Of a stretch of DNA of 64,000 nt, positions 36,087 through 44,464 are shown piece by piece (the first letter of the stretch is position 1; the number at the start of each line of letters is the position of its first letter). The notes beneath the pieces are model-generated. The model worked only from the letters and a program-made list of their open reading frames with translations, was not told the DNA's origin and made no database searches. This DNA is from Acinetobacter calcoaceticus (GTDB lineage: Bacteria; Pseudomonadota; Gammaproteobacteria; Pseudomonadales; Moraxellaceae): NCBI RefSeq assembly GCF_016508255.1, contig NZ_JADVKT010000005.1:186001-250000 (forward strand), read 5' to 3'. Both the position numbers and the translations under genes were made by a program.

Positions 36087-37406
36087 ATGAAATTGCCTCA
36101 AGCTGATTTTCGACATCGTAGAGACCGTTTGGCAGAAAAAATGGGTCCAAACAGCATTGCAATTATTGCAACGCGTGAGGAAATGTACCGTAATCGTGAT
36201 GCGGATTATAAATTTCGTGCCGATAGTAGTTTTTTCTATTTGACGGGCTTTGGTGAGCCTGAGGCAGTTGCTGTCATTGAAACCTTCGAGGACGATGATT
36301 ATAGCTATAGTCTTTTTTGCCGTGAACGTAATCGCGAGATGGAAATATGGAATGGTTTCCGTGCCGGAGTTGATGGTGCAGTTGAAGACTATGATGCTGA
36401 TGAAGCATATGTAATTGATTTGCTTGATGAAGAAATTATTGAGAAGTTATTAAATAAAGAGCGTCTTTATTATCGGATTGGACACAATGCTGCGTTTGAC
36501 GCACGAGTGAGCCAATGGATTAAAAAAGCAGATGACGAGCACCGACATGAGAGCGCTCCAGCTCAACTTTTGCAGCTTGACCGTATTGTAGATGAAATGC
36601 GTTTAGTTAAGTCACCACAAGAACTTGAGCTGATGCAAACTGCTGCAAACATTAGTGCCGAAGCCCATACACGTGCGATGCAAACGGTACACCCAGACAT
36701 GATGGAATATGCTCTTGAAGCTGAACTCAATTATATTTTTGGTAAAAATGGCTGTGTTCCGTCTTATAACAGTATTGTAGGCGGTGGAGCTAATGCTTGT
36801 GTTTTGCACTATGTTGAAAATAACCAACCACTCAAAGATGGTGATTTAGTCTTAATTGATGCTGCATGTGAATATGAATTCTATGCTTCGGATATTACTC
36901 GTACCTTTCCGGTGAATGGTAAATTTAGTACTGAGCAAAAAGCATTATATGAAGTTGTATTGGCTTCCCAATACGCTGCCATTGATGCAGTTCGTATTGG
37001 TAACTCTTACCGTGAACCTCATGAAGTTGCAGTCAAAATTTTAACTGAAGGCTTAGTTAATTTAGGTTTGCTCAAAGGTAATGTTGACGAACTCATCAAA
37101 AATGAAGCATACCGTCAGTTTTATATGCATGGCACAGGCCATTGGCTAGGTATGGATGTACATGATGTCGGGTCTTACAAAAAAGGTGAAGACTGGCGTC
37201 AATACGAAGAAGGTATGGTTGTTACAGTGGAACCAGGGTTATACATTGCGCCAGATGATGCGACTGTAGATAAAAAATGGCGTGGTATTGGTATTCGTAT
37301 TGAAGATGATGTGGTCGCAACCTCGAAAGGCCCACGAGTTTTAACTGCTCATGTGGTTAAAGATATTGCAGATATTGAACATTTAATGGCGCAAGCTAAA
37401 GCATAA
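36087..37406 (+). CDS. pepP: Xaa-Pro aminopeptidase
   Basis: PepP removes N-terminal residues that precede proline. The 439-residue length matches E. coli PepP (441). An N-terminal creatinase-like domain (FRADSSFFYLTGFGEPEAV) precedes the pita-bread metallopeptidase domain. The five Mn ligands are visible in DAACEYEFYASDITRTFPVNG (two Asp), GTGHWLGMDVHDVG (His), TVEPGLY (Glu) and GIRIEDDVV (Glu). It lies between ygfB and ubiH in the usual order. Confidence 0.96.
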   Translation: MKLPQADFRHRRDRLAEKMGPNSIAIIATREEMYRNRDADYKFRADSSFFYLTGFGEPEAVAVIETFEDDDYSYSLFCRERNREMEIWNGFRAGVDGAVEDYDADEAYVIDLLDEEIIEKLLNKERLYYRIGHNAAFDARVSQWIKKADDEHRHESAPAQLLQLDRIVDEMRLVKSPQELELMQTAANISAEAHTRAMQTVHPDMMEYALEAELNYIFGKNGCVPSYNSIVGGGANACVLHYVENNQPLKDGDLVLIDAACEYEFYASDITRTFPVNGKFSTEQKALYEVVLASQYAAIDAVRIGNSYREPHEVAVKILTEGLVNLGLLKGNVDELIKNEAYRQFYMHGTGHWLGMDVHDVGSYKKGEDWRQYEEGMVVTVEPGLYIAPDDATVDKKWRGIGIRIEDDVVATSKGPRVLTAHVVKDIADIEHLMAQAKA

Positions 37407-37437
37407 TTAAACGTATTCGCCAAAGGAGCAAAACTCG

Positions 37438-38646
37438 ATGCAACAACAAGTGATTATTGTAGGTGGAGGGATGGTTGGTTTGAGCCTTTCACTCATGCTG
37501 GCGAAGGCTAATATTGCGGTAAAGCTATTAGAAGCTGTGAAATACCCAAACTATGATGATCAAAATGTTGCTCCTTATCATTCGAGTTTTGATGCACGTA
37601 ATACGGCTTTATCACGTCGTAGCGTACAGATTTATCAGAAGTTAGGGTTGTGGGATGCATTACAGCAACATGCGACTCCAATTTTACAAGTTCACATTAC
37701 TGAGCAAGGCAGTTTTGGTAAAGCACGTTTAATTGCAGAACAAGAAAAAGTCGAAAGCTTTGGGCAGGTAATTGAAAATGCTTGGCTTGGGCGTGTTTTG
37801 TTAACTCAAGTGCGCCAGCAACCTTTGATTGAGCTGATTGATGGCGTACAAGTGACTGCTTTAACTCAAGATGCCGAACAAGTACATATTGAAGCTCAGC
37901 GTGGTGAGGAAACTTTAAAACTTGAGTCAAAGTTATTAATTGCAGCTGATGGCCGCGATTCTTTTTGTCGTCAGGCAATTGGCGTGGGTGTTGATGTTCA
38001 TGATTATGATCAGGTTGCAATTGTGACTACGGTTCAGACATCAAAACCGCATGAACAGGTAGGTTTTGAGCGTTTCAGTGCATTAGGTCCTTTAGCTTTA
38101 TTGCCTTTACCGGGTGAGTACCGCCGTTCAGTCGTATGGCCTGTGAAAAAAGGCACCGAAAATGAATGGCTAGGCGAAGAAAATGACCAGCATTTCTTAA
38201 GTGCCTTGCAACAAACTTACGGTGACCGAGCGGGTAAATTTGAAAAAACGGGTAAACGTTTTAGCTATCCACTTTCGCAAGTGCTTGCACATAAACAAGC
38301 TGTTGGCCGCGTTATTTTAATGGGTAATGCGGCGCATACAATTCATCCGGTTGCGGGACAGGGTTTTAATTTATGTCTACGTGATGCGGATGTTTTAGTG
38401 CGCTATTTAGTGAACCAGTTAACTACTTCTGATGATTTGGGTAACCCTAATAACTTACTTGCCTATGAACAAGCTCGATTATCAGATCAGCAGCGCGTAA
38501 TTAAGTTCTGTGACACTGTAGTTCGTGGTTTTAGTAACCAAAATCCATTATTAAAATTAATTCGTAATACGGGATTAATTGCGTTTGATGTCATTCCGGG
38601 TGTAAAACCATTGGTGGCTAACTATGCAATGGGGTTAAAAGCATGA
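37438..38646 (+). CDS. ubiH: 2-octaprenyl-6-methoxyphenol hydroxylase UbiH
   Basis: A flavin monooxygenase of ubiquinone biosynthesis. The 402-residue protein has the Rossmann FAD motif VGGGMVGLSLSLMLAKA, the second FAD motif in LIAADGRDSFCRQAIG, and the UbiH-family signature LMGNAAHTIHPVAGQGFNLCLRDADVL. A good AAAGGAG ribosome site precedes the ATG. It shares an ATGA four-base overlap with the next flavin hydroxylase, as in the E. coli ubiH-ubiI pair. Confidence 0.93.
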   Translation: MQQQVIIVGGGMVGLSLSLMLAKANIAVKLLEAVKYPNYDDQNVAPYHSSFDARNTALSRRSVQIYQKLGLWDALQQHATPILQVHITEQGSFGKARLIAEQEKVESFGQVIENAWLGRVLLTQVRQQPLIELIDGVQVTALTQDAEQVHIEAQRGEETLKLESKLLIAADGRDSFCRQAIGVGVDVHDYDQVAIVTTVQTSKPHEQVGFERFSALGPLALLPLPGEYRRSVVWPVKKGTENEWLGEENDQHFLSALQQTYGDRAGKFEKTGKRFSYPLSQVLAHKQAVGRVILMGNAAHTIHPVAGQGFNLCLRDADVLVRYLVNQLTTSDDLGNPNNLLAYEQARLSDQQRVIKFCDTVVRGFSNQNPLLKLIRNTGLIAFDVIPGVKPLVANYAMGLKA

Positions 38647-39875
38647 GTGAAGTGTTGGATGTCGTCATTGTTGGTGGTGGATTGGTGGGTGGTTTAACTG
38701 CTTTATTACTTGCGCAAGGTGGCGTACAACCCACAGTGCTTGATGCGGCTCCTGTACTTGATGTTGAGAAAACATTAAGTGTAATGAATCCACGTGTTTT
38801 AGCGCTCAGCCAAGCGACGATTCATTTGCTTAAAACGGTAAATGTTTGGGATGATCTTGCGCGTCAAATGCCTTATACAGGCATGCAGGTCTGGAATCTG
38901 AATGGCTATGGTGAAATTAATTTTGGCCAAGAGTCGCAGCAAAGACCGATGCCAGAGCAAGCCTTGGGTTCTATGGTGGAACCAAGTGTACTGAATGTTG
39001 CTATTCAGCAAAAAATGTTGCAGCAGCTTACCGATTACCGTACTCAAGTGCGTGTTACTCGTATTGAGCAGGGTGTTGGATGTTGGCATATTCAATTGGC
39101 AGATGGTACTACGCTCAAAACTAAACTGCTTATTGGTGCGGATGGTGCAAATTCATTTGTACGTGAACAGGCCTTTATTGACCTAGATGTACTTGATTAC
39201 AAACAAGCAGCCATTAGCTGTGCAATTAGAACAGCAAAACCCCATCATTATGTTGCTCGTCAAATTTTCTTACCTACAGGACCTTTGGCATATTTACCTA
39301 TGGCAAGTCTTGAAGAAACTGAAAATGGATATTGGCAGTCAATTGTCTGGACGCTACCAGATGATTATGCTGATGAGTACTCTGCTTTAAGTGATGCTGA
39401 GTTTATTCAACTTCTGACAAGAGAAAGCCAGCATATGTTAGGCGAAGTGTTAGAAGTTCGCTCTAGAGCACAATTTCCGCTGAAAGCACGCGCTGCAAAA
39501 CAATATGTAAAAGCAGGCTTGGCTTTAATCGGTGATGCAGCTCACGTGATTCATCCACTTGCTGGTCAAGGGGTTAATATTGGTTGTCTTGATGCAGCAG
39601 TACTGTGTGATGTACTGCTTCACGATTTAAACCGTGGTGCATGGGCTCATGAACAAACTTTAATGCGTTATGAGCATCGCCGTAAAGGTCAGAATGATGC
39701 AATGATGCATAGCATGTCGGCAATTGGTTGGCTTGAAAGTAGTGAGTTATTTCCAATAGTTTGGGCGCGCAATATGGGGCTTAAGCAGGTTGAACAGACT
39801 CCTGTTTTAAAAGAGCGATTTATGCAACAAGCAAATGGTTTAGGGGCTTTACAAAGTACCCGCTATAGGCATTAA
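38643..39875 (+). CDS. ubiI: UbiI-like ubiquinone biosynthesis flavin hydroxylase
   Basis: The second FAD monooxygenase of the pair has 410 residues. FAD motifs are VGGGLVGGLTALLLAQGG, LIGADGANSFVREQA and LIGDAAHVIHPLAGQGVNIGCLDAAVL. By position it corresponds to E. coli UbiI (VisC), the C5 hydroxylase. The family members UbiH, UbiI and UbiF are hard to tell apart by eye, so the exact ring position is inferred from synteny. The start overlaps ubiH by four bases. Confidence 0.87.
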   Translation: MSEVLDVVIVGGGLVGGLTALLLAQGGVQPTVLDAAPVLDVEKTLSVMNPRVLALSQATIHLLKTVNVWDDLARQMPYTGMQVWNLNGYGEINFGQESQQRPMPEQALGSMVEPSVLNVAIQQKMLQQLTDYRTQVRVTRIEQGVGCWHIQLADGTTLKTKLLIGADGANSFVREQAFIDLDVLDYKQAAISCAIRTAKPHHYVARQIFLPTGPLAYLPMASLEETENGYWQSIVWTLPDDYADEYSALSDAEFIQLLTRESQHMLGEVLEVRSRAQFPLKARAAKQYVKAGLALIGDAAHVIHPLAGQGVNIGCLDAAVLCDVLLHDLNRGAWAHEQTLMRYEHRRKGQNDAMMHSMSAIGWLESSELFPIVWARNMGLKQVEQTPVLKERFMQQANGLGALQSTRYRH

Positions 39876-39881
39876 AATATT

Positions 39882-39930
39882 TACTGGACCTATACTCTAT
39901 TGAGCGAATTAAATGCCAGTAGATATTTTT
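39882..39930 (+). terminator. Possible terminator after ubiI
   Basis: TACTGG / CCAGTA (39882-39887 and 39916-39921) with a long loop is followed by GATATTTTTTG. The long loop makes this a weak call. Confidence 0.35.
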
Positions 39931-39954
39931 TGAACAATCATTTATATATCATTA

Positions 39955-40014
39955 CCAATTTGGTCATAAAAGATACGGAATTGACCAAATTGGCTCTTTG
40001 CTAAATGCAAAGAG
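39955..40014 (+). promoter_or_regulatory. Twin stem-loops upstream of the SutA-like gene
   Basis: A perfect 12-bp stem CCAATTTGGTCA/TGACCAAATTGG (39955-39966, 39982-39993) is followed at once by a perfect 8-bp stem CTCTTTGC/GCAAAGAG (39994-40001, 40007-40014). No U run follows. They end about 70 bases before the ATG, so they probably form a structured 5' leader. Confidence 0.6.
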
Positions 40015-40082
40015 ATTGCTAAATTTCTGAGGTCTTGGAACCATAGCGATGATGCAATAAAAATCATTGTGGGGAGTGTGAA

Positions 40083-40334
40083 ATGTCAGATATCAATGAT
40101 TATGAAGATGCAGAAGATTCTGCTGTAGATGAAGATGAAGCGAAAGCAGCCGAAAGCGGTGCAGCTGATGAAGAAGCAGGCAGTATGAGTGATACTGATC
40201 TTGCTGAGGCAGAAACGCTCACTGTAACTGCTAAACAGAAACAGCGCCAAGCGTTGGAAGATGAAATCGCTGCATTTTTAGCTCGGGGTGGGAGAATTAC
40301 CGAAGTTCCCCCAGATGAACATAGCGACCATTAA
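40083..40334 (+). CDS. SutA-like acidic transcriptional regulator
   Basis: The 83-residue product has a very acidic, disordered N-terminal half (EDAEDSAVDEDEAKAAE...) and a compact C-terminal segment, TAKQKQRQALEDEIAAFLARGGRITEVPPD. That segment closely resembles the RNA-polymerase-binding segment of Pseudomonas aeruginosa SutA (AKQKEREALARAMEEFLARGGKVQEV, from memory). SutA binds RNA polymerase and helps expression of rRNA and other genes during slow growth. A similar role here is inference. The ribosome site GGGGAGTG is good, and a terminator follows 4 bases after the stop. Confidence 0.75.
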   Translation: MSDINDYEDAEDSAVDEDEAKAAESGAADEEAGSMSDTDLAEAETLTVTAKQKQRQALEDEIAAFLARGGRITEVPPDEHSDH

Positions 40335-40337
40335 TTT

Positions 40338-40371
40338 TAAAAAGCATCACATGAGTGGTGCTTTTTTATTT
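40338..40371. terminator. Terminator between the SutA-like gene and cadR
   Basis: AAAAGCATCAC / GTGGTGCTTTT with an ATGA loop and T6, at a convergent junction. Confidence 0.88.
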
Positions 40372-40393
40372 CTATGAATTCATCAAAATATGT

Positions 40394-40795
40394 TTAAGAC
40401 GAGCTTTGTAGTTCTTTTAAAATCCCACATTCATCCACTGTTCGATTGGTAGAGCAGTGCTGTTTTAAATCAATTAAAGATTCTTTTAAAAGCAACAGTC
40501 GTTCAATCTTTTCAGATACTTCATTTAAGTATTTATCTACTAAATTATCAATTTTTGTACATGCCTGTTTAGGCTGAGCTTTCATTTCTTTTAACGTTTT
40601 AATATCACTGAGTGAAATATCTAATTCGCGGCAATGCTTAATGAACAATAGGTCACCCAGTGTTTGCTCAGTATAAACACGATAATTATTTTCAGAACGT
40701 TGGATATGATCAAGTACGCCTACTTTTTCGTAATAACGGATCGTATCAATTGGCACATCCGCTTTTTTTGATAATTGACCAATAGAAAGATTCAT
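40394..40795 (-). CDS. cadR: MerR-family Cd(II)/Pb(II)-responsive regulator, CadR-like
   Basis: The 133-residue MerR-type activator has a winged-helix N-terminus (LSIGQLSKKADVPIDTIRYYEKVGVL), a dimerisation helix and three cysteines, Cys79, Cys114 and Cys123. Their spacing matches the Cd-binding Cys77/Cys112/Cys119 of P. putida CadR. It is divergent from a cation-efflux gene, with one MerR-type promoter between them. Metal-dependent activation of that exporter is the likely role. Confidence 0.88.
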   Translation of the reverse strand: MNLSIGQLSKKADVPIDTIRYYEKVGVLDHIQRSENNYRVYTEQTLGDLLFIKHCRELDISLSDIKTLKEMKAQPKQACTKIDNLVDKYLNEVSEKIERLLLLKESLIDLKQHCSTNRTVDECGILKELQSSS

Positions 40796-40800
40796 AAGGC

Positions 40801-40831
40801 TTGACTCTGGAGCTACTCAAGGGTTTTTAAT
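40801..40831 (+). promoter_or_regulatory. MerR-type promoter/operator for the cation exporter
   Basis: TTGACT (40801-40806) and TTTAAT (40826-40831) are 19 bases apart, the overlong spacing that MerR proteins correct. The spacer overlaps the 21-base imperfect dyad ACTCTGGAGCTACTCAAGGGT (40804-40824), which fits the ACCCT-N-AGGGT pattern of CadR/ZntR sites. Confidence 0.85.
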
Positions 40832-40860
40832 GACTATAAAAGAATTTTCGAGGAAATAAA

Positions 40861-41502
40861 ATGGCTGGATGTGGTTGTGCTTCAACATGTTCTCCGTCAA
40901 AGAAAGTAAGTCCACGGTTTAGAAAAGCCTTATGGATAGCACTTGTGATTAATGCTTTGATGTTTGTGGTAGAAATTTTGGGTGGTTACAAAGCTCAATC
41001 TGTTTCACTATGGGCGGATGCATTAGATTTTGCCGGAGATGCTGCGAATTATGCCTTATCGCTAGTTGTGTTTTCGATGAGCTTATACTGGCGCGCAACG
41101 GCAGCATTAGTGAAAGGAATTACAATGGCTGCTTTTGGGGTTTTTGTTATTGCGAAAGTTGTTTGGACATTTTTCCATGGTGTTGCACCTGAGCCTATGG
41201 TGATGGGAACAATTGGTGTGATCGCTCTTATTGCGAATGTTTCTGTCGCGCTTATGCTTTATTCGTTTCGTGATGGCGATGCCAATATGCGCTCTGTTTG
41301 GTTGTGTAGCAGAAACGACTCTATTGCTAATATTGCTGTAATTTTAGCGGCGGTTGGGGTGTTTGGAACAGGCAGTGTATTTCCCGATTTATTTGTGGCT
41401 TTTGTCATAGCTTACTTAGGCGTATCTTCTGGCTATGCTGTGATTAAGCAATCCTTACAAGAAAGAAAACAGTCAAGGTTGGTGTTGAGTTCTCAGGCAT
41501 AA
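40861..41502 (+). CDS. Short CDF-type cation efflux protein with altered metal-site residues
   Basis: The 213-residue membrane protein aligns with the transmembrane half of CDF exporters such as ZitB/CzcD. It lacks the C-terminal cytoplasmic domain. The N-terminus is Cys-rich (MAGCGCASTC). In TM2, WADALDFAGD replaces the usual ADA-HxxxD, so His becomes Asp. In TM5, NMRSVWLCSRNDSIANI aligns with the HVLGD region, so His becomes Cys. The binding site would then be Asp/Asp/Cys/Asp, which suggests altered selectivity, perhaps for thiophilic metals such as Cd2+. It is controlled by the divergent cadR through the MerR-type promoter. Confidence 0.82.
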   Translation: MAGCGCASTCSPSKKVSPRFRKALWIALVINALMFVVEILGGYKAQSVSLWADALDFAGDAANYALSLVVFSMSLYWRATAALVKGITMAAFGVFVIAKVVWTFFHGVAPEPMVMGTIGVIALIANVSVALMLYSFRDGDANMRSVWLCSRNDSIANIAVILAAVGVFGTGSVFPDLFVAFVIAYLGVSSGYAVIKQSLQERKQSRLVLSSQA

Positions 41503-41514
41503 TTTTGAGCGCAT

Positions 41515-41545
41515 AAAAAGTACCATTCAAACATGGTACTTTTTA
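41515..41545. terminator. Bidirectional terminator between the CDF gene and argO
   Basis: AAAAAGTACCAT / ATGGTACTTTTT is a perfect 12-bp stem with a 6-base loop. Confidence 0.9.
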
Positions 41546-41558
41546 CGGTTTAAATGCA

Positions 41559-42161
41559 CTAGATGAGTAGTGATATGGCGATACTCCACATCACAATACC
41601 GATAATAAAGTCTAAAACTTTCCATGCTTTAGGATTGGTAAATAATGGTTTTAATAATCTTGCGCCATAACCTAAACTAAAAAAGAAAATCCAAGAGGCT
41701 ACAATGCTACCCAAAGCAAAACTAATTTTGTCTTCTAGCTGGGTTGCAACTGAACCAATCAAAACAATGGTATCTAAATAGACATGTGGATTAAGCCAAG
41801 TAAAGGCAAGACTGGTCACTAGGGCTTGGGTTAAAGTCTGTTTTTGACTGCTATCAAGCTCCATGCCTTGGGTGATCTTAAATGCCGCATAAAATGCTTT
41901 CGCACCGTAGACTAATAAGAAAGTTGCCCCTAAATATTTAGCGACAGTAATTAAGATCGGCGATGCTGTCATGATTTCAGCAAAACCTAACACACCAAAG
42001 GCAATTAAAATCGAGTCTGACAGCGCACAAATTAAACATAGCCAAAACACATATTGCTGTTTAAGTCCTTGCTTTAGAACAAAAGCATTTTGAGCGCCAA
42101 TCGCTACAATAAGACCGCTACCAATACCGAAACCTTTTAAAAATATACTAAGAGAGAACAT
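41559..42161 (-). CDS. argO: LysE/ArgO family amino acid exporter
   Basis: The 200-residue inner-membrane exporter has about six hydrophobic helices and the LysE signature near the start (GFGIGSGLIVAIGAQNAFVLKQGL). The conserved AFTWLNPHVYLDTIVLIGS lies in the middle. ArgO/LysE exports arginine, lysine and toxic analogues. It is divergent from an ArgP-like LysR regulator, the classical genetic arrangement, so control by ArgP is likely. Confidence 0.92.
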   Translation of the reverse strand: MFSLSIFLKGFGIGSGLIVAIGAQNAFVLKQGLKQQYVFWLCLICALSDSILIAFGVLGFAEIMTASPILITVAKYLGATFLLVYGAKAFYAAFKITQGMELDSSQKQTLTQALVTSLAFTWLNPHVYLDTIVLIGSVATQLEDKISFALGSIVASWIFFFSLGYGARLLKPLFTNPKAWKVLDFIIGIVMWSIAISLLI

Positions 42162-42229
42162 AACAATAAGGTGAAAAAATCAGATGTGGGAATTATCTGA
42201 CTTTTTATTAAAAAATAAGTAAAATTAAG

Positions 42230-42264
42230 AATATTTAGGTTTGGCTAAAAAATATTTAGGTTTG
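42230..42264 (+). repeat. Two 14-bp direct repeats spaced 21 bp in front of argP
   Basis: AATATTTAGGTTTG occurs at 42230-42243 and again at 42251-42264, ending just before the argP ATG at 42267. The period of 21 bases is two helical turns, as expected for regulator sites on one face of DNA. Confidence 0.65.
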
Positions 42265-42266
42265 AT

Positions 42267-43157
42267 ATGTTAGATAGCAAACAATGTGAAGCCTTTCTTG
42301 CCGTCGCAGAAGTAGGTAGTTTTGATGCAGCAGGGGAGCATTTATATATTACTCCTTCGGCCGTATCCTTACGCGTGCAGGCTTTAGAAAAGTATTTAGG
42401 ACAAATTTTAATTATACGTGGACGCCCATCTGTACTTACGCAAGCTGGGCAAACGTTATTGCAACATTTACGTCATACAAGGTTAATGGAGCAAAACTTA
42501 TTACAGGGTTTGATGGGTAAGTCATCTGAATCAGATTTTTATAAAATTGCTTTAGCTTCAAATGCAGATTCTTTAGCAACTTGGCTTTTACCTACCATTC
42601 AGCAAACGTTTTTTAAAGAAAAAATAGTCTTAGAACTAAAAATTGATGATCAATCTCATACGCACACTTTATTAGAAACAGGACAAGTCAACGCATGTAT
42701 CTCGGCAGAAGAGCAGGTCATGTCAGGCTGTTTAGCTCAACCACTCGGAAAAATGCGTTATAAAATGTTAGCTTCTGCTGAATTTGCTGCTGACTGGTTT
42801 AAACAGGGCGTAAACCGAGAGACTTTAAGAAATGCACCGGCTGTAATTTTTAACCATAAAGACCTTATGCATTCAGAGGTATTACTGAAATATTATGGGT
42901 TGCCTTTGCAGAGCTATCCTTACAGTTTTATCCCTGCTACAGACGCCTTTGTGAAAGCAATCCAATTGGGTTTGGGATATGGCATGGTGCCCGAGCTTCA
43001 GGTGCAATCTTTATTAACCAATGGAACTTTAGTAGACGTGATACCTGAAGCTGAGCTCGATATTCCGTTATATTGGCACCATTGGAAAAGGCAGTCTAAA
43101 CAGTTAGATGCACTGACAGAGACAATTGTTCAGTCAGCAAAACATATATTGAGATAG
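42267..43157 (+). CDS. argP: LysR-family regulator ArgP (IciA)
   Basis: The 296-residue LysR-type regulator has a helix-turn-helix (LDSKQCEAFLAVAEVGSFDAAGEHLYITPSAVSLRVQALE) and a periplasmic-binding-like effector domain. The length and the ITPSAVSLRVQALE segment fit ArgP, which senses arginine and lysine and activates argO. Divergence from the LysE/ArgO gene supports the call. The promoter region has direct repeats close to its own start, so autoregulation is possible. Confidence 0.9.
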   Translation: MLDSKQCEAFLAVAEVGSFDAAGEHLYITPSAVSLRVQALEKYLGQILIIRGRPSVLTQAGQTLLQHLRHTRLMEQNLLQGLMGKSSESDFYKIALASNADSLATWLLPTIQQTFFKEKIVLELKIDDQSHTHTLLETGQVNACISAEEQVMSGCLAQPLGKMRYKMLASAEFAADWFKQGVNRETLRNAPAVIFNHKDLMHSEVLLKYYGLPLQSYPYSFIPATDAFVKAIQLGLGYGMVPELQVQSLLTNGTLVDVIPEAELDIPLYWHHWKRQSKQLDALTETIVQSAKHILR

Positions 43158-43160
43158 TTT

Positions 43161-43547
43161 TTACATCTTTCTTTTTAAATGACGATTTGAAATATGCTGA
43201 ATATAAAACTCTATATCTTGTGCCGAGTAACCTAAAAGTTGTCCAATTCTTCGTTCAAGTTCTATACATTTTTCAAAATTAGTTTCTGTGAATAAAGTTT
43301 CGATACATATCATAAGTTCATTTAAATTTTCTAAAGATGAAGCTTTGTAGATCAGCATAATTGAAAAAGGTAAAGGTAAAGAGGTTTGAATATCTTTACT
43401 CAGCATAGATAAAGTACCTTGTTCGAGATGCTTTAAAAACTCGACTGGTAATAGATCATAAAATAAAGCGATAGGTTTTTCGCCAGAAAGTAGCAATTCT
43501 AGTTCTTGCCCTTCATGGGGGCCAAGTTTGCCAATTTGTTCAGCCAT
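43161..43547 (-). CDS. Conserved hypothetical protein, 128 residues
   Basis: I do not recognise a named family. The soluble product begins MAEQIGKLGPHEGQELELLLSGEKPIALFYDLLPVEF, a pattern I associate with short conserved proteobacterial proteins of unknown function. A helical C-terminal half follows (CIELERRIGQLLGYSAQDIEFYIQHI). There is no signal peptide or membrane segment. It lies on minus after rsmI, separated from it by a hairpin, and converges with argP with only 3 bases between stops. Confidence 0.7.
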   Translation of the reverse strand: MAEQIGKLGPHEGQELELLLSGEKPIALFYDLLPVEFLKHLEQGTLSMLSKDIQTSLPLPFSIMLIYKASSLENLNELMICIETLFTETNFEKCIELERRIGQLLGYSAQDIEFYIQHISNRHLKRKM

Positions 43548-43578
43548 ATTAATACTCTTATTCTTATATTTTATTATG

Positions 43579-43613
43579 CAAAATGACTGCTTGAATTGTT
43601 GGCAGTCATTTGC
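43579..43613 (-). terminator. Terminator after rsmI
   Basis: AAATGACTGC / GCAGTCATTT is a 10-bp stem with an 11-base loop, followed by TTTTGC on the minus strand. Confidence 0.7.
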
Positions 43614-43627
43614 TTTCCTAACAGTTA

Positions 43628-44464
43628 TTAGGCTTGTGTTAACTCAAGCGCACGCTGATATGCTACTTTTTTCTTAATTCCTGTTAAATCGGCAGCAAGT
43701 TGAGACGCTGCTTTAACAGATAAGTCTTGAAGTAAACGCTTTAAAAGTTCATCTAGTTTTTCTTGTTCCAGATCTGTTTTTGCAGCCGCACCTCCCACAA
43801 CGACTACAATTTCACCTTTCTCTTGGTTGTGGTCATTTTCAATGAAGCTGATCAAATCTTTTAACGTCATTTTTTTGATGGTTTCAAAAGTTTTAGTAAT
43901 TTCACGTGCAAACCCTACAGGACGATCTTCACCAAATACCTGAGCCATATCTTTAACCGACTCTAAAATACGATGGGGTGCTTCATAGAAAATTAAGGTC
44001 TGGGTTTCGTTTTTAAGCTTTTCTAATTGAGAAATACGTTGTGAAGCTCTAGATGGAAGAAAACCTTCAAAGCTAAAACGGTCACTCGGCAAACCTACAG
44101 CACTTAAAGCAGCAATCGCAGCGCATGCACCAGGTACAGGAACGACTTTAATGCCATGTTCTTGAGCAGCACGGACTAATTTAAACCCCGGATCACTAAT
44201 GAGCGGTGTACCTGCATCACTAATTAAAGCAACGCTATCACCAGCAAGTAATTTTTGAACTAATTGCTCAATTTTATTGCTTTCATTATGGTCATGACAT
44301 GCAGTAAGTTGAGTCGATATATTATAGTGTTTAAACAGCTGGGCAGATTGGCGAGTATCTTCGGCAGCAACAATAGAAACTGATTTTAAAATATCAATTG
44401 CGCGGAAAGTCATATCATCTAAGTGCCCGATTGGGGTGGCTACAACAAATAACTGAGCACTCAT
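43628..44464 (-). CDS. rsmI: 16S rRNA (cytidine(1402)-2'-O)-methyltransferase RsmI
   Basis: RsmI methylates the 2'-hydroxyl of C1402 in the ribosomal P site. The 278-residue tetrapyrrole-methylase-fold protein has LFVVATPIGHLDDMTFRAID at the start, VAAEDTRQSAQLFKHY, ALISDAGTPLISDPGFKLV and FEGFLPSRASQR, all diagnostic of RsmI. It is divergent from yraN and the BON lipoprotein, like the rsmI/yraN/dolP neighbourhood of E. coli (which also has lpoA and diaA, absent here). Confidence 0.96.
   Translation of the reverse strand: MSAQLFVVATPIGHLDDMTFRAIDILKSVSIVAAEDTRQSAQLFKHYNISTQLTACHDHNESNKIEQLVQKLLAGDSVALISDAGTPLISDPGFKLVRAAQEHGIKVVPVPGACAAIAALSAVGLPSDRFSFEGFLPSRASQRISQLEKLKNETQTLIFYEAPHRILESVKDMAQVFGEDRPVGFAREITKTFETIKKMTLKDLISFIENDHNQEKGEIVVVVGGAAAKTDLEQEKLDELLKRLLQDLSVKAASQLAADLTGIKKKVAYQRALELTQA

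Noticed and set aside
42180..42200. TCAGAT/ATCTGA hairpin in the argO leader as an attenuator
   Set aside because: Only a 6-bp stem. U6 follows on minus, but there is no leader peptide and no alternative pairing that I could see.
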